Positions 34,245-45,593 of a DNA stretch of 64,000 nt are shown here, piece after piece (within the stretch, counting starts at the first letter, position 1; the number at the start of each line of letters is the position of its first letter). This stretch comes from Acorus gramineus (Eukaryota; Streptophyta; Magnoliopsida; Acorales; Acoraceae). The notes below the pieces were generated by a model, which had not been told where the DNA came from, did not search any database, and was given only the letters and a program-made list of their open reading frames with translations. The stretch spans positions 17,420,739 to 17,484,738 of the forward strand of contig CM060850.1 in the NCBI GenBank assembly GCA_030737835.1. Reading direction: 5' to 3'. A program made the translations under genes and the position numbers.

Positions 34245-35673
34245 TCATGGTGGATCATAGAAGGTGAGTTTGCGAATGAGAAACTGAAATTGAGGAACTC
34301 GATGTGACTTCATAAAGAAATCAGCAAGCTGCTCTACGGAGGAAATATGTGGAAGCGATACTGTCTTTGCAAGGAAGTGCTGACGAATGAAGTGACAATC
34401 GATCTCAATGTGTTTAGTCCTCTCATGAAAGACTGGATTGCTGGCTATCTGAATAGCAGACAAGTTATCACAGTGAAGAGGAGTAGGACCAGTCATAGTG
34501 ACTCCTAAGTCCACCAAGAGACGTCTGAGATGAACAATCTCCTTGGTGGTGATGGCCATGGCTTGATACTCAGCCTCGGTGTTGGAAAGAGAAACAACCT
34601 CCTGTTTCTTGCTGCGCTAGGAGATGATGGAATCTCTAAAAAATATGCAGAAACCAGTGGTGGAGCGTCTAGTGGTCAGGTCTCTAACCCAATAAGCATC
34701 AGTGTAAGCCCTGAGAACCAGAGTTGAAAAGGATGATAGATAGATCGATCTAGTGATAGTACCGCCCAAATATCTAAGAATACACATAAGAGCACCATAA
34801 TGCACTGATAGAGGAGCCGAGACAAACTGACTAACAATATTGACGGCATGAGCAACGTCAGGTCTAGTGATGCAGAGATACACAAGCTGACCCACTATTT
34901 GTCTATGTTAAGTAGGATTTGGGAGAAGCTCACCATCCGTAGGATGAAGCTTCACATGAAGCTCGAGAGGGGTATCTGCACTGCGAGTATCTGAGAGAGC
35001 AGCATGCTCGAGAATATCAGCTATATACTTTTGTTGAGAGAGTAGAATACCACAATCACTATGTGCAATCTCGAGACCAAGGAAGTAGCGAAGAGTACCG
35101 AGATCTTTCATCTGAAACTGTCGACTGAGGTGATTCTTGACCAGAGTAATACTAGCAGAGTCATCGCCAGTGATAATCATGTCGTCAACATATAGAAGAA
35201 GAATAACCCGGGCATGTGATGAGGATCACACAAACATAGAGTGATCCTGGTGGCTATCAACAAAACCAGCTGCAAGAATAATGCTACGAAAACGCTCAAA
35301 CCAGGCACGAAGAGCCTGTTTGAGACCATAAATAACCCGTCAAAGACGACAAACATGCTAAGGAGGAGTGCTGATACCTGGAGGTGGTTGCATATAAACA
35401 ACCTCAGATAAATCATCGTGAAGAAAAGCATTCTTCACGTTCATCCGAAAAAGAGGCCAGCGACGAACAGCAGCAACAGCAAGAAGGGTGCGAACAGTAG
35501 TCATTTGAGCAACGGGAGCAAAGGTCTCCTCATAATCAATACCATACTTCTGTGTGAAACCTTTAGCAACAAGACGAGCCTTATGGTGTTCAATGGATCC
35601 ATCAGAGCGATGCTTGATCTTGAAAATCCATTTGCAACTGATAGGTGTAACACTATCTGGAAGGAGAACAACA
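34245..35673 (-). pseudogene. Copia C reverse transcriptase and RNase H
   Basis: On minus it begins with [15 protein letters not shown] at the solo LTR border, then [30 protein letters not shown] (catalytic YVDD near 35185), RYFLGLEIAHSD, LVYLCITRPDVAHAV, and RNase H with AYTDAYW, EAEYQAMA, CDNLSAIQIA and FHERTKHIEIDCHF. It ends FYDPP and stop, as copia A does. Stops lie near 35210, 35355, 34906 and 34615. Confidence 0.9.
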
Positions 35674-35678
35674 TCTCA
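35674..35678 (+). repeat. Target-site duplication TCTCA, left copy
   Basis: TCTCA precedes the solo LTR start and is repeated right after its end at 39489-39493. Confidence 0.92.
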
Positions 35679-36988
35679 TGTTATACCTGTGTCATTTAGA
35701 GCAATTTTGGTTAAGCCTTGGTCGCATCTGGGTCATTCATGGACCCTTTTCTTTTTCGATCGGAGTCACTAAAATTTTGGCTTTTAGCCACCTGCGGGAG
35801 TTGGAGTACTCTGATTGAAAATCTAACTGCATATTATGGGTCCTGGTACTGTTTCATACTACCCATAAAAATTTCATCAAATTCCGGTAACGTTTTGAAA
35901 AATATGCAGTTCCGAACCGTATCCGGGTTTTGAGAGTTCCTGGTTGGTCGAATAGTGTGAGATATTTTTGGGATGTGGTGACCCTTGGTAACCTTACCCC
36001 CACCTTGCTTGGGGATGAAGAAACCATTGGTTATTTGATATGTGAGTGGGTGAGCCTAACCCTAACCTCACCCCCCCTTAAGGTCACCCCTAGGCACTAT
36101 TTGGGCATGAAAATGACTTTTTTGCCCTCTCTCTCTCCCCCTCTCTCCCATTTCGTGGAACACCTTCTCTCCCTCTCTTGGTCTCTTTTTTTCTCCTCTT
36201 TGTGTGTGAAGAAGGAGGAGGAAGAAGCAATTGAAGGAAAAGATGAAGAAGAAGCACAAGAAAGAGTGAGAAAGGGTGAGTATGTGTTGTTGTTGTTGTT
36301 GTTGTTTCTCTTCTCTCTATCCCTTTCTCATGCCCCTTTGCACCCCTGTTTTCTGCCATGAAGGGCTTGAGGAGATGCTGATGAGGTGGTGGTAGTGGTG
36401 GTGGTGATTGAGGTGGTCGTGGGTGTGTCGAGAACCCCGCATCTCCCCATTTCCCTCCCCCTGTTTTGGTAAGGCAGCACTCTGTATTTTAAAGATCTCA
36501 GTGCATCTAGTATTTAGAGACACATTTTTAGGATTATGTCTTCATATGATATGATCATCTATGTGTCTAGTTGTTATATATGAAATTTGGGCTCATTATG
36601 ATATATGTGGTGTAAGTTAGAACCTGTTTTGCATGGCCTGTCCAGATTCGCGTAGGAATTGACCTGCTTCTGGAAATAATTTATTTCAGGCTTGTAGAGG
36701 CAAAATTAGGTTCTAATGTCTTCATGGATTATGATCCCCGCATATCAGAGAATGTGCATGTTTTATTTCATAATTTTTGGAAGTGTATTGGGTGTTGTGG
36801 AGATCAATTAGTAGGGCTGGTTGCAGCAGGTTTGGCAGTTTTGTTTGGTTGAGTGTCAAGGAGTTGTTTGCATGTGTCTTGTGTGATAATATGGAAGTAT
36901 CAGGGGTTAGGGTCTTCATGAAGTAGGCTTATATGTGTGGTAGGAGGTTCCATAATTTAATTATGGATCATTGGTTGTGTTTTGCAGA

Positions 36989-37024
36989 TCTCGTAGATCG
37001 GACGCGCGGCGATCCGGGTATCGG
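36989..37024 (+). other. Exon-like 36-nt leader segment in the solo LTR
   Basis: Preceded by TTGTGTTTTGCAG and followed by GTGAGTGG. Within it ATCTCGTAGATCGGACGCGC resembles the segment in the other subfamily. Its retention in a diverged LTR argues for a function. Confidence 0.55.
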
Positions 37025-38724
37025 TGAGTGGTTTGATCCAATCCCCCCCCCCTCGGGATGCGCTCGACGCGCGTAGTCGCGCGTCACGCATCGATGGGGC
37101 CCCCTAGCCATACTACTTGTGTAGATAAGTAGTATGGCCATGCTTAAACTATAATATGTTAGATATCTTGCATGCTAGGCTTATATGGCATGTATTGTAT
37201 CCATGTATGTATGATTGTATTGCATGCGCCCCTCTAGTATGGGCATGTATTTCTGTAATGTGTATGGATGTATAGAATATGGCATGCCTTAGGTAGTATT
37301 GTAATACTACTCCCACCATATTAATTGGAATATCTAGTATGATTCAGTCTGGGTTAATAACGGAAACCTGTCTAATATTCCCTTGCGATATGACTCGAGG
37401 GCGTGGTGTAGTTGTTGCGCCCATGCTAATGGGGCAAAGCTATGACCAGCTTCGACCAGCTTCATGAGATGATGATCTCTCTCGCCCTCTCCCTCTGCAC
37501 GAACTGAGTAAGTAGATGCGATTTCCTACTCGACTCAGGTTTGTTTGGAATATTGGCATGCACCTGTTAGTGCGCGAGATCGCGCTTGACCCTTTCTTTT
37601 AAGTTGGTGATATCCACCGCATGCTTAAGTTATGCCTTGTGTGCTTATATGATTAATGGCCACGTATGCATGTTTAAGTGGGCCATACCATGTATGCATG
37701 TTGTATGATTTGTTGTTTATGATGTAAATCCATGTTAGGGGTCACCCTTATGGTCAATTATTAGATGATTGTGCATACGGTTCATGCACATAGCTAGATA
37801 TAATTCTCCTGGATATATATATATGCGCATGTTAAAACTGATAGGCCTATCTGAAATAGGCGTGGGTATGACCCGCTGTCGGGTTGTACCTTATTAGTTA
37901 GAGCGCTAGCGATGTAATCGCCCCGTGCATCCGAGCGATGCACTCGTTTGGAATTCAGGAGAATTCATTATCTTATCGGTTTTGTTAAGCCGGTAGTTGG
38001 GGCATTAAGCTAGGCCTACCCATGCTAGGCGTGTATATGAACCGCCTGTTGGGTTATGTGCCTTGGGATTATTTCTGCGTGAGAGCAGAGGCAACCCCCT
38101 TGTGTCCGAGCGACGCAACCGTGTGGGAGTACAATAGTATTCGCTATCATCGATATGTGATTATCGAGAGTAGTTGTTTTTCCATTGGGTTCGCTTTGCG
38201 AACATGGAGTGTTTCCTCCCAATGTCATCCATGTTGAAGCAGCCCAGGTTGTAGCTGTCCTGACAGAGGGCCCCCACCGGTAGGTACTATTGATGCATGC
38301 GGCAAGATGTACTGATCGTGGGGGTATACCAGGTAGAGGCTACCTGGGAGAGGGCTAACGAATGATATTGCGAGCATGGAATCGTTCTCCCCTTCGTTGG
38401 ATCCGATGTAGGAACTTCCCGGCGTTGGAAAAGCTGTCCTGACAGAGGGCTCCCATCCGTAGGTACCACCGAGGCATTCGGAAGCGTACTAATCGTGGGA
38501 GTATACCAGGTAGTGACTACCCGGGGAAAGGGCTACCGGTGGACCAAGGGTGTAGAGGAGTCTAATCTCTCCAAAAGTCCTATGTCACCTGTAAAGGGTG
38601 AGGGTGAGGATGAGGTGAAGACACGTCACGTGACCCATTCGTGGTTCGTCCGTTCCCATAGTTGTTGGGTCCAGTTGCGTATCGATGTTCAAAGACATCG
38701 TTGGGCAGTTATCTCGATGTAGAT

Positions 38725-38954
38725 GATCTAGTAGTGTTGTGTAGACAAGTAATTCCAGGTCTCGTCGACCAACGGTATGGTCTCTCCCCAAAAGTCCCAA
38801 GAGTCTTCCTCCGGGAGTGAGGGTGAGGGTGAGGTTGGTGATCCAGTAGTGTTGTGTGGACCAGTAATTCTGTGTCTTTTTGACCAACAGTATGGTCTGC
38901 CCCCAAAAGTCCCAAGATTCTTCCTCTGGGAGTGAGGGTGAGGGTGAGGTTGGT
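38725..38954 (+). repeat. 115-bp tandem duplication in the solo LTR
   Basis: Units 38725-38839 and 38840-38954 both run from GATC(T/C)AGTAGTGTTGTGT to GTGAGGGTGAGGGTGAGG. The G-rich end repeats GGTGA and could form a G-quadruplex. Confidence 0.9.
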
Positions 38955-39493
38955 CGCGCCGCCACGTGACCTTGTTATCCATTGGGTTTCTACCCATGTT
39001 TTTCCTTGAAAGGAAATTGTGTTAGCATTGAACTGTGTAATGGTGATTGGTTTCCAGCCACTCACTGAGCTTATAGCTCACCCCTCGCATACTGTTTCTT
39101 TTCAGGGGCAGTGTTGGGCGTGGAGCTGGAGCTTCCCTGTGGCGTGATCTTATGGGCGTGGAGCGTTCTTCCGACAGGTGACGAGTGCGAGGCTGTCAGC
39201 AGTCCTAGAGACATTTTATGTATTGTAAATCGTGCATGTGGCACAGGTTGTATTTTATTTGGACTAGACTTGGCTCTCATAGGACAGTGATTGTGTATTC
39301 GAGTCTGTAATAATGTTTTTGGTTTACAGACATTGTTTCTATATTATGCTTCTGCTTTTCAGTCAGTTATCATTATCTTTGCTTTGCCACCTTGTGTGTT
39401 GTTGTTGGAGTCTTTATTGACCTCAGGTATTGATAGCTGATATTTCATTATTGCCACGTCTCGGGGACGGCCGCCCTGGGGCGTGACATCTCA

Positions 39494-41230
39494 GGTCTGT
39501 GTCTGCTCAAATGTCTGAAACTCCTAAGCCATGGCCCGCTTCTACTCAGGGTACTCGACTGTCTCTCAAAAGGATCAAGGCTCACGATGGGCATGTGTAG
39601 CGGTGAGATAGGCCTGAAATTGTGAAGAGTAGGTACTCACCGATGCAAAGCCAAATCGATCAGGTGGTCCATAGTCAAAACTGAAGCGGGCAGGTGGATG
39701 ACGCTCACACTAAGGGTAGCGAGTCGAGGGACGAGGATCCACATCAGAGGGAGGTGCGTCAGCCGTAGAAGACGGAGCATCAGCGGAGTCATCAACAGGA
39801 GGAGGTAGAGGAGACACAATAGAAGGAGAACTAGGAGGACCATGGGAGTTGGATGTAGGAGAGCCAAGAGGAGATAAAGAACCAGAGGAGTGAGCAGTAG
39901 GAGTGCCAAGAGGAGACTCAGGGAGAGCAGAACTAGGAGCGGCCTCAAGCACAATAGACGGCCTGGGAAGAGGTAGAGACTCAATAGGAGAGACCTGAAC
40001 AAGAGAAGGCACAGGAGGAGGGGAGGCAGTGGGTGTAGAAGAAAAATAGGGAACGTCCTCGACAAATGACACATGATGAGCGAGCCAAAATCGATCTCCA
40101 ACAGGATCGTAGTAGCGATATCCCTTGCGTTCGAAACTAATCCCCAAGAATACACACTTGACTGACCGAGCGGCCAACTTGGTGCGTTGATGAGAAGGGA
40201 GAAGCATGAAACAAGTACACCCAAAAGTGCGAAGTCTACTATAATCAGGTTTGGAGGAGTAAAGGCGATCATGAGGAGTCATACCAGAGAGGACAGAGGA
40301 GGGAGTGATATTAATAAGATGAACAGATAGAAGAGCAGCCTCAGCCCAGAATTTGGAACGAGTCGTCTCAAGAATATGGTGATGTTTTCTTTTAGCAACA
40401 CCATTCTGTTCATGAGTATAGGGGCAGGATTGCTGAAAGAGAGTACCATGAGAATGAAGAAGAGAACGCATCGTGGAAGAGATATATTCACGAGCACAAT
40501 CAGACCTGAAGGTCTTGATACGAGTCTGAAACTGGGTGTGAATCATAGTGGTAAAGACCTCATATATCTTTGGAATCTCAGATCGATGACGCAATAAATA
40601 AATCCAAGTAAAGCGAGAATAGTCATCAATAAAACTGATGTAATATAAAAAAACCACTCTTCGATGTGATATGAGAAGGACCCAAGATATCAAAATGAAC
40701 AATCTCAAATGGACTAGAGGACTGATGACTACTATAATGGAATGGAGTAGCAACAAATTTGGTCAATTTACAGCCCTCACAAACAGAAAGAAGAGAAAAG
40801 GAAACATGACCTAAATCACCAGACTGAGTAAGGTCTTTAAGTCGAGACTCAGAAACATGACCTAACCTTTTATGCCACAAGTCAGTATTAGAGGTGACAT
40901 ACGACCAACACTAATCCTCTACCCTGAACATGGATCCTGCACAAAACACCCAAAAGAGGTAAAGGTAACGGTGAATCCAGAATCACACAATCGACTAATA
41001 GACACAAGATTCATACAAAGATTAGGAGCATGCAAAACAAAGGATAATGAAAGACAACCAGTGGGATGAGATGTGGTGGTGATCAATCCACACTGCGTGA
41101 TGACTAAAGGAGATCAATTAGCAGTATGAATTGAAGGTAGGTATGAGGGTGGAGGTGAGCATGCAGTGAGGACAGAACTATCAGGTGTCATGTGATGTGA
41201 GGCACCCAAATCAAAGATCCAATAAGCAAG
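39494..41230 (-). pseudogene. Copia C protease, pre-integrase and integrase
   Basis: On minus, right to left: the protease motif IFDLGASHHMT (the usual S changed to L, so catalysis is doubtful) near 41200; pre-integrase MWHKRLGHVSESRLKDL near 40880; integrase with FDILGP, FIDDYSRFTWIY, FRSDCAREY and NGVAKRKHHHILE (usual E changed to K in VAER); then GCTCFMLLP and a Pro/Ser-rich linker ending near 39710. Frame changes occur near 41080 and 40650. The coding line continues toward reverse transcriptase up to the solo LTR. Confidence 0.88.
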
Positions 41231-42401
41231 AGTACCCATAGTAGAAGACAAGGCAAAGGGAGTAGAAGAACCAGAAAGTGACTGCTGTAGAATCAGGTGG
41301 TCTAGGCACTGACTGATTTGGGCAAGCGTATCCGAATGTTGCTTAGCAGTCGTAGTGGCAATAGGAGTAAGCTGATGTCCTCGACTTTGTGGTATATGAT
41401 GTTTCTTAGCTGGTCTTCGTCTTTTCGGTCTATGGCGCTTCATAGCATGAGCGGCCCCCAGGATGCCCTCATAGATAAATTGCGTGTCGGAGGAGAATTC
41501 ATATCTAACTTCTTTTTTTTTTAGGTTAAAAACCAAACGATGATGTCGGGGATGAAAAATCGATCGAAATGGACCCTTGGAAAACCTTAATCGGACCTCC
41601 GGAGAGAAAGTTATGACCGATTTAGTGATTCGAAGTCTCAGGGAGGCATCAGAGAGCAGCCGGTGGCGGCAGAGGGCGGACGGAGGTGCCGGAGGGCGGC
41701 CGGAGGTGACTTGAGGGCGGATCTGGGCCATATCAGGTGCTGGGCCAATTCACGGATCTGGGTCAGGTTTTGGGCTTGGTCGCTGATCCGGGTTGGACGC
41801 ACAGAGTCTGGTCAGTCGCTGGGCTGGGTCACGGACAGGTGCTGAGCCGGGCTAGCTGGTCGCGGGCGGATCCGGGACAAGCGAGTCATGCGCGCGAGCA
41901 AATTCGGGATGCGGGAATAGGCTGGCACGAGCTAGCCCAACAGATCCCGGGAAATTAGGGCAGGACGCGCACGAGGCAGGGGCACGACGGACGCACTGCA
42001 GGGCGCTCGACAAGGCTAGGCAAGGCAGGTTAGGGCACTAGGGCAGAGCTCGCGGTAGGGCAGGGCCGCTGCAAGGTGTGCGCGATAGGGCTAAGCTCAG
42101 CAAGGCAAGGCGCGCATGGTAGGGCTAAGCGCGGCAAGGCAAGGCGCGCGGTAGAGCATGGCGCTGCAGGGCAGGGCGCTCAATAGGGGCGGTAGGGCTA
42201 CGCGAGCAACAGCAGGGGCGGCGCGCGCAGCGACAGGGGTTGTGCTAGCAACGGTAGGGGCGGCGCGTGCAGCGGCAGGGGGAACAACGGTAGCGGCAAC
42301 AACGACGGCGATGACGGATGACGGCGACGTTGACGGCAACGACGACAGCAGTGATGAAGGATTCCAAAAAAAGAAAAAAAAATTATGGTTTTTGAGGTGG
42401 T
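41231..42401 (-). other. Copia C leader and residual gag, GC-rich
   Basis: Between the protease and the primer binding site no gag core or zinc knuckle is visible. The stretch at 41640-42360 is rich in GGCAAGGC and GGGCGG words and looks like an expanded untranslated leader. Gag has been lost or replaced. Confidence 0.6.
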
Positions 42402-42414
42402 GGCTCTAATACCA
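42402..42414 (-). other. Primer binding site of copia C
   Basis: On minus it reads TGGTATTAGAGCC directly after the LTR end CTCTAACA. This is the initiator Met tRNA site with one change. Confidence 0.9.
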
Positions 42415-42539
42415 TGTTAGAGTTAAGAGAATGAAATAATGGAATCCTTGTATTGCACTTAGGGTTTAATCCATTTATATACAAGTACACATAGGATTAT
42501 ACGTGTAATATACTGTGACATAACACATATAATCTAACA
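42415..42539 (-). repeat. 5' LTR of copia C, 125 bp
   Basis: On plus it reads TGTTAGAGTTAAGAG to ATCTAACA. It matches 34109-34231 with scattered differences and borders GCGCC at 42540-42544. Confidence 0.92.
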
Positions 42540-42544
42540 GCGCC

Positions 42545-44453
42545 AAATGAAGTTGCGAATGTGCTTTTCAATAGTAGAGATTGTCTTTGCAGGAAGCTTA
42601 AAGGTGCTTGACCAGTAGATATGGAAGCTATTTAGGACTGTACGAGCGAGCCCAAGACATCTTGCAAAAGAGAGGAGCTTACTCGGCCAAGCTTATGTGT
42701 GTTTCATGATCTTCTCAACAATGGGAGTCCACATGCCATGCGAGAGTGCCATGATACAGGGGCAAGCCCAGATATTTGACTGGCAGCCTTGAGGAGGGGA
42801 TTTGAAGGATGGCCGAGAAGTCTTCATCAGCTAGCCCTCCGATGAAGAGTTGGCTCTTTGAATGGTTAAGATGAAGACCAGACCACTTAGCAAACTGATC
42901 AAAAAGACTTTTTAGACAGTGAGCAGAGGAAGACTTAGTATTCGTGAAGACCATGAGATCATCTGCAAAGTAGAGGTGGCTAATGTTCAGGCTATTCTCA
43001 ATGAAGAGACCTAGGCGTCCCGAGTGACTGCACGGTTGATAAGGGAGGATAGACCTTCCATACCAATAACAAAGAGTAGTGAGGATAAAGGATCTCCCTG
43101 TCTCAACCCGCCCGAGGAGGAGAAGAATCCACAAGGGAAGCCATTAATAAGGATTGAGAATCTAGGTGTCCCAACACATTCCATAACAAGACTTGTCAAG
43201 TAATCAGATAATCCGAGTCCTGTAAGGGCTTCTTTGAGGTAAGGCCAATGGATGGAATCAAAAGCTTTTGAAAGATCCATTTTAATGCAAGCCCGACCTC
43301 AGTTGTGTTGTTTGTGCAAGATGGAGATTAGTTCATAAGCAAGGAGGATACTGTGAGAAATCTTCCTTCCCTTAATAAAAGCTGATTGATTGCCACTGAT
43401 CAGTGACGGAAGTACCGCTTGCATTCTAGACACCATGATCGTTGTGATTAGTTTGTATATTGTGTTGCAGAGGGAGATTAGCCTATACTGATCAAGAGAG
43501 TCGGCAGTATGAGACTTTGGTATGAGAGTTATAAAGGATGTATTTAATTGCTTGAGAAGTTTCCCATCACTGAAGAAGGACTGAATTGCAAGGATCACGT
43601 CATTCTTGATAAAGGGTCAGCACTTCTTGTAGAATGAAGCTGGAAAGCCGTCCGAACCAGGGCTACTCTCCCCTTTCATGGCTTTCAGTGATGTCCAGAT
43701 CTCCTCCTCGGTGACTAGAGAGCACAACTTCACATTGGCTTCAACTGAGAGAGTGTTGCAAAAGGGGATTGGTGGAATGGCAATGGCAGATTCCTTGTTG
43801 AAGAGAGCCTGAAATGATGAATTGTTTCTCGCTTGACAATATCTAGGTCATCTGATAGGTCCCCATTTGGTAGCTTGACTTTTCGAAATGTATTTTGGCT
43901 TTCCTGGCAGCCACTGAGGCGTAGAAGAAGGCAGAGTTGAGTCACCTAGTTGAATGCTGTTTTGCCTCGATTTCGGCTGGATAAAGGACTCTTCATCAAA
44001 GACCAATTTAACATATTTCATGCGAGCCTCCTTCTCTTGTAGGATAATAGCTTGATCTAGAGGGGAATTATGGAGAAGATTTTGGATCCTCTCAAGGAGA
44101 TCCCTACCTCTTTTAAGCTTGTAATGAATATCACCAAAGACCTCAATGTTTCACTTTTTGAGAGCCAATTTGACTAGTTGAAGTTTTTTTGCCAATCGAT
44201 ACTGCGGAGTACCCTCCACCTTAGTGAGCCATGCATTTTCAACTACTTCAGTAAAGGTGGGATGATTGAACAACATATTAAAGCATTTAAATGGTTTGTG
44301 CCCAGATGTTACCTCAGAGGTGAGACGGACAAGGAAGGAAGAGTGGTCTGAGAGGCCAAGAGCAAGGCATTTAGTGAAGCTCTCCGGATAGGCGTTCAAC
44401 CACAAGGAATTGAGTAGAGTGCGGTCAAGCGTTGATGTGATCCTTTCTTGCAC
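42545..44453 (-). pseudogene. LINE ORF2: endonuclease end and reverse transcriptase
   Basis: On minus: endonuclease end with SDHSSFLVRL near 44340; the spacer helix region near 43940; reverse transcriptase with FITLIPKS and QYRLISLCNTIYKL (about 43500), GNQSAFIKGRKI, MDLSKAFDSIHW (about 43270), GLRQGDPLSSLLF (about 43110), the catalytic YFADD (about 42970), LNHSKSQLF and VKYLGLPL. Frames change near 43940, 43610 and 43050, so it is inactive. It continues across the copia insertion at 34108. Confidence 0.9.
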
Positions 44454-44454
44454 T

Positions 44455-44720
44455 CAATCATGTGCGTTCAACCACATGACATCTATCTATGGCCGGCGTT
44501 TTCTCTGGGACGATCTCAAAGCTATTGCACATAACTCGCATGACAAGCCATGGCTTATTGGTGGGGACATGAATGAGGTCCGTTTCACACATGAGAAAGT
44601 TGGAGGTCGCCCACCCACCCTTCGAAGACTCAGGAAGTTCAATCAATGTATAAATGACTACAACCTTCAAGATATGACAGCTATGGGGCACACTCTATCC
44701 TGGACAAACCTTCAGCAAGA
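44455..44720 (+). pseudogene. LINE endonuclease piece in inverted orientation
   Basis: On the plus strand, HMTSIYGRRFLWDDL, KPWLIGGDMNEVRF and the GGRPPT and LSWTNLQQE stretches are the middle of an L1 endonuclease (catalytic GGDMNE). In LINE order this piece comes directly before the minus-strand endonuclease end at 44453. Inverted 5' pieces of this kind arise by twin priming during LINE insertion. Confidence 0.8.
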
Positions 44721-44733
44721 AGGAATTTTCATT

Positions 44734-45590
44734 TGGTGACACTGACTCCATCAAAATTCTCCTCATATATACAGAAAAGCTAACTACAAGGGTAGGAGCC
44801 AGAGTTCATGGAATGTCAGGCTATGGGAGAATTTTACATATCCTGATGGAAAAGGTAAATGGACAGAACCATCTATGGGCAATTTAAGTAGTGCATTTTT
44901 GCTAATATTTCATGTATTCTAAAAACTTTTTATAGAAAGGTTGGAACAATCTATTAAAGAAATTGTCTGTCCCTCATTCAAAGGGAGAGTGGGAGACGAT
45001 TGACATTAATATGTGAAATAACTTGAATGGTACCCACAATTAGACCAGCATTTGAAAGTATCAAATGCATAAAACAAAAAAGGCCAGTATTTCTCGTGGT
45101 AGCTATAGTTCAAGATGCTGATTAAGTTGGGATGGACAGAAACGGAATAGGTTCGATCTACCTACAAGCAGACACAGCTGGAATCACCTCAAATTTAATC
45201 AGAGATATCTGAAAGCAGGGGAAAGGTTCTTCATGGCAAGCAAAGAATAAAAAGAAATTGATGCCGATGCATAATAATCAAGTCTCACTTAAACATTCTA
45301 AAAATTAATGATGCCATTTTGACAGTTAAAGCCGGGGGACAATATGTTATCAAGTGGGTGATGTCATTTGGTGGTTAAAGCCAAATGGATAAGATGCCAC
45401 TTATGAGCAACGCCACCATCACTTAGCATGCCTGGCCGTACAAGCTAAAACTCAGACCGAACAGGTGAACCCTATGAATCAACTAAAGAAATTTCTTGTA
45501 TTGAACGCGGTAAAGTAGAATTACAAGTTCATTACAGATAAAAAGGAAACAAAAAAACGCTTTACAAAGAGCCAAAAAAACGCGAGAGAC
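44734..45590. other. Non-coding DNA, no gene seen
   Basis: No recognisable coding or repeat structure apart from the likely 3' untranslated region of the minus-strand gene to the right. Confidence 0.5.
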
Positions 45591-45593
45591 CGT

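Larger units (their letters stand above)
35679..39488 (+). mobile_element. Solo LTR of a diverged giant-LTR subfamily (copy E), 3.8 kb
   Basis: It starts TGTTATACCTGTGTC and ends GGACGGCCGCCCTGGGGCGTGACA, with perfect TCTCA duplications and no internal region, so it is a solo LTR left by LTR-LTR recombination. It matches copies A and B only in islands: the AAAATTTCAT...AATTCCGG, TCCGGGTTTT and GCCGCCCTGGGGCGTGACA regions and the splice-like signals. It lacks the GC-rich block. It keeps the donor GTGAGT at 36276, the exon-like segment at 36989-37024, and the acceptor TTTCTTTTCAG ending 39105. Confidence 0.92.
34109..42539 (-). mobile_element. Ty1/copia element C, interrupted by a solo LTR
   Basis: Short LTRs at 34109-34231 and 42415-42539, a purine tract (34232-34247), a primer binding site TGGTATTAGAGCC (minus, 42402-42414) and a GCGCC duplication define it. 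Protease, integrase, reverse transcriptase and RNase H pieces are on the minus strand; gag is largely missing. The solo gypsy LTR at 35679-39488 lies inside it. It belongs to the same broad copia type as element A. Confidence 0.93.
32247..44720 (-). mobile_element. Plant L1-type LINE, interrupted, with 5' inversion
   Basis: Read on minus, it ends at a 14-base A tail (T run 32247-32260). From 3' to 5' it holds RNase H, zinc-knuckle-like zf-RVT, reverse transcriptase and part of the endonuclease at 32399-34108 and 42545-44453, then an endonuclease piece in opposite orientation at 44455-44720. The copia at 34109-42539 splits it, duplicating GCGCC. A likely target duplication is AAAGAATTTTCA at 32234-32245 against AAGGAATTTTCA near 44720-44731. 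Net LINE length is about 4.0 kb, 5'-truncated. Stops and frameshifts show it is dead. Confidence 0.9.

Noticed and set aside
38585-39065. Minus-strand frames with repeated TLTLTP peptides
   Set aside because: They come from the GGTGAGGGTGAGG tandem unit in the solo LTR and lack any other coding sign.
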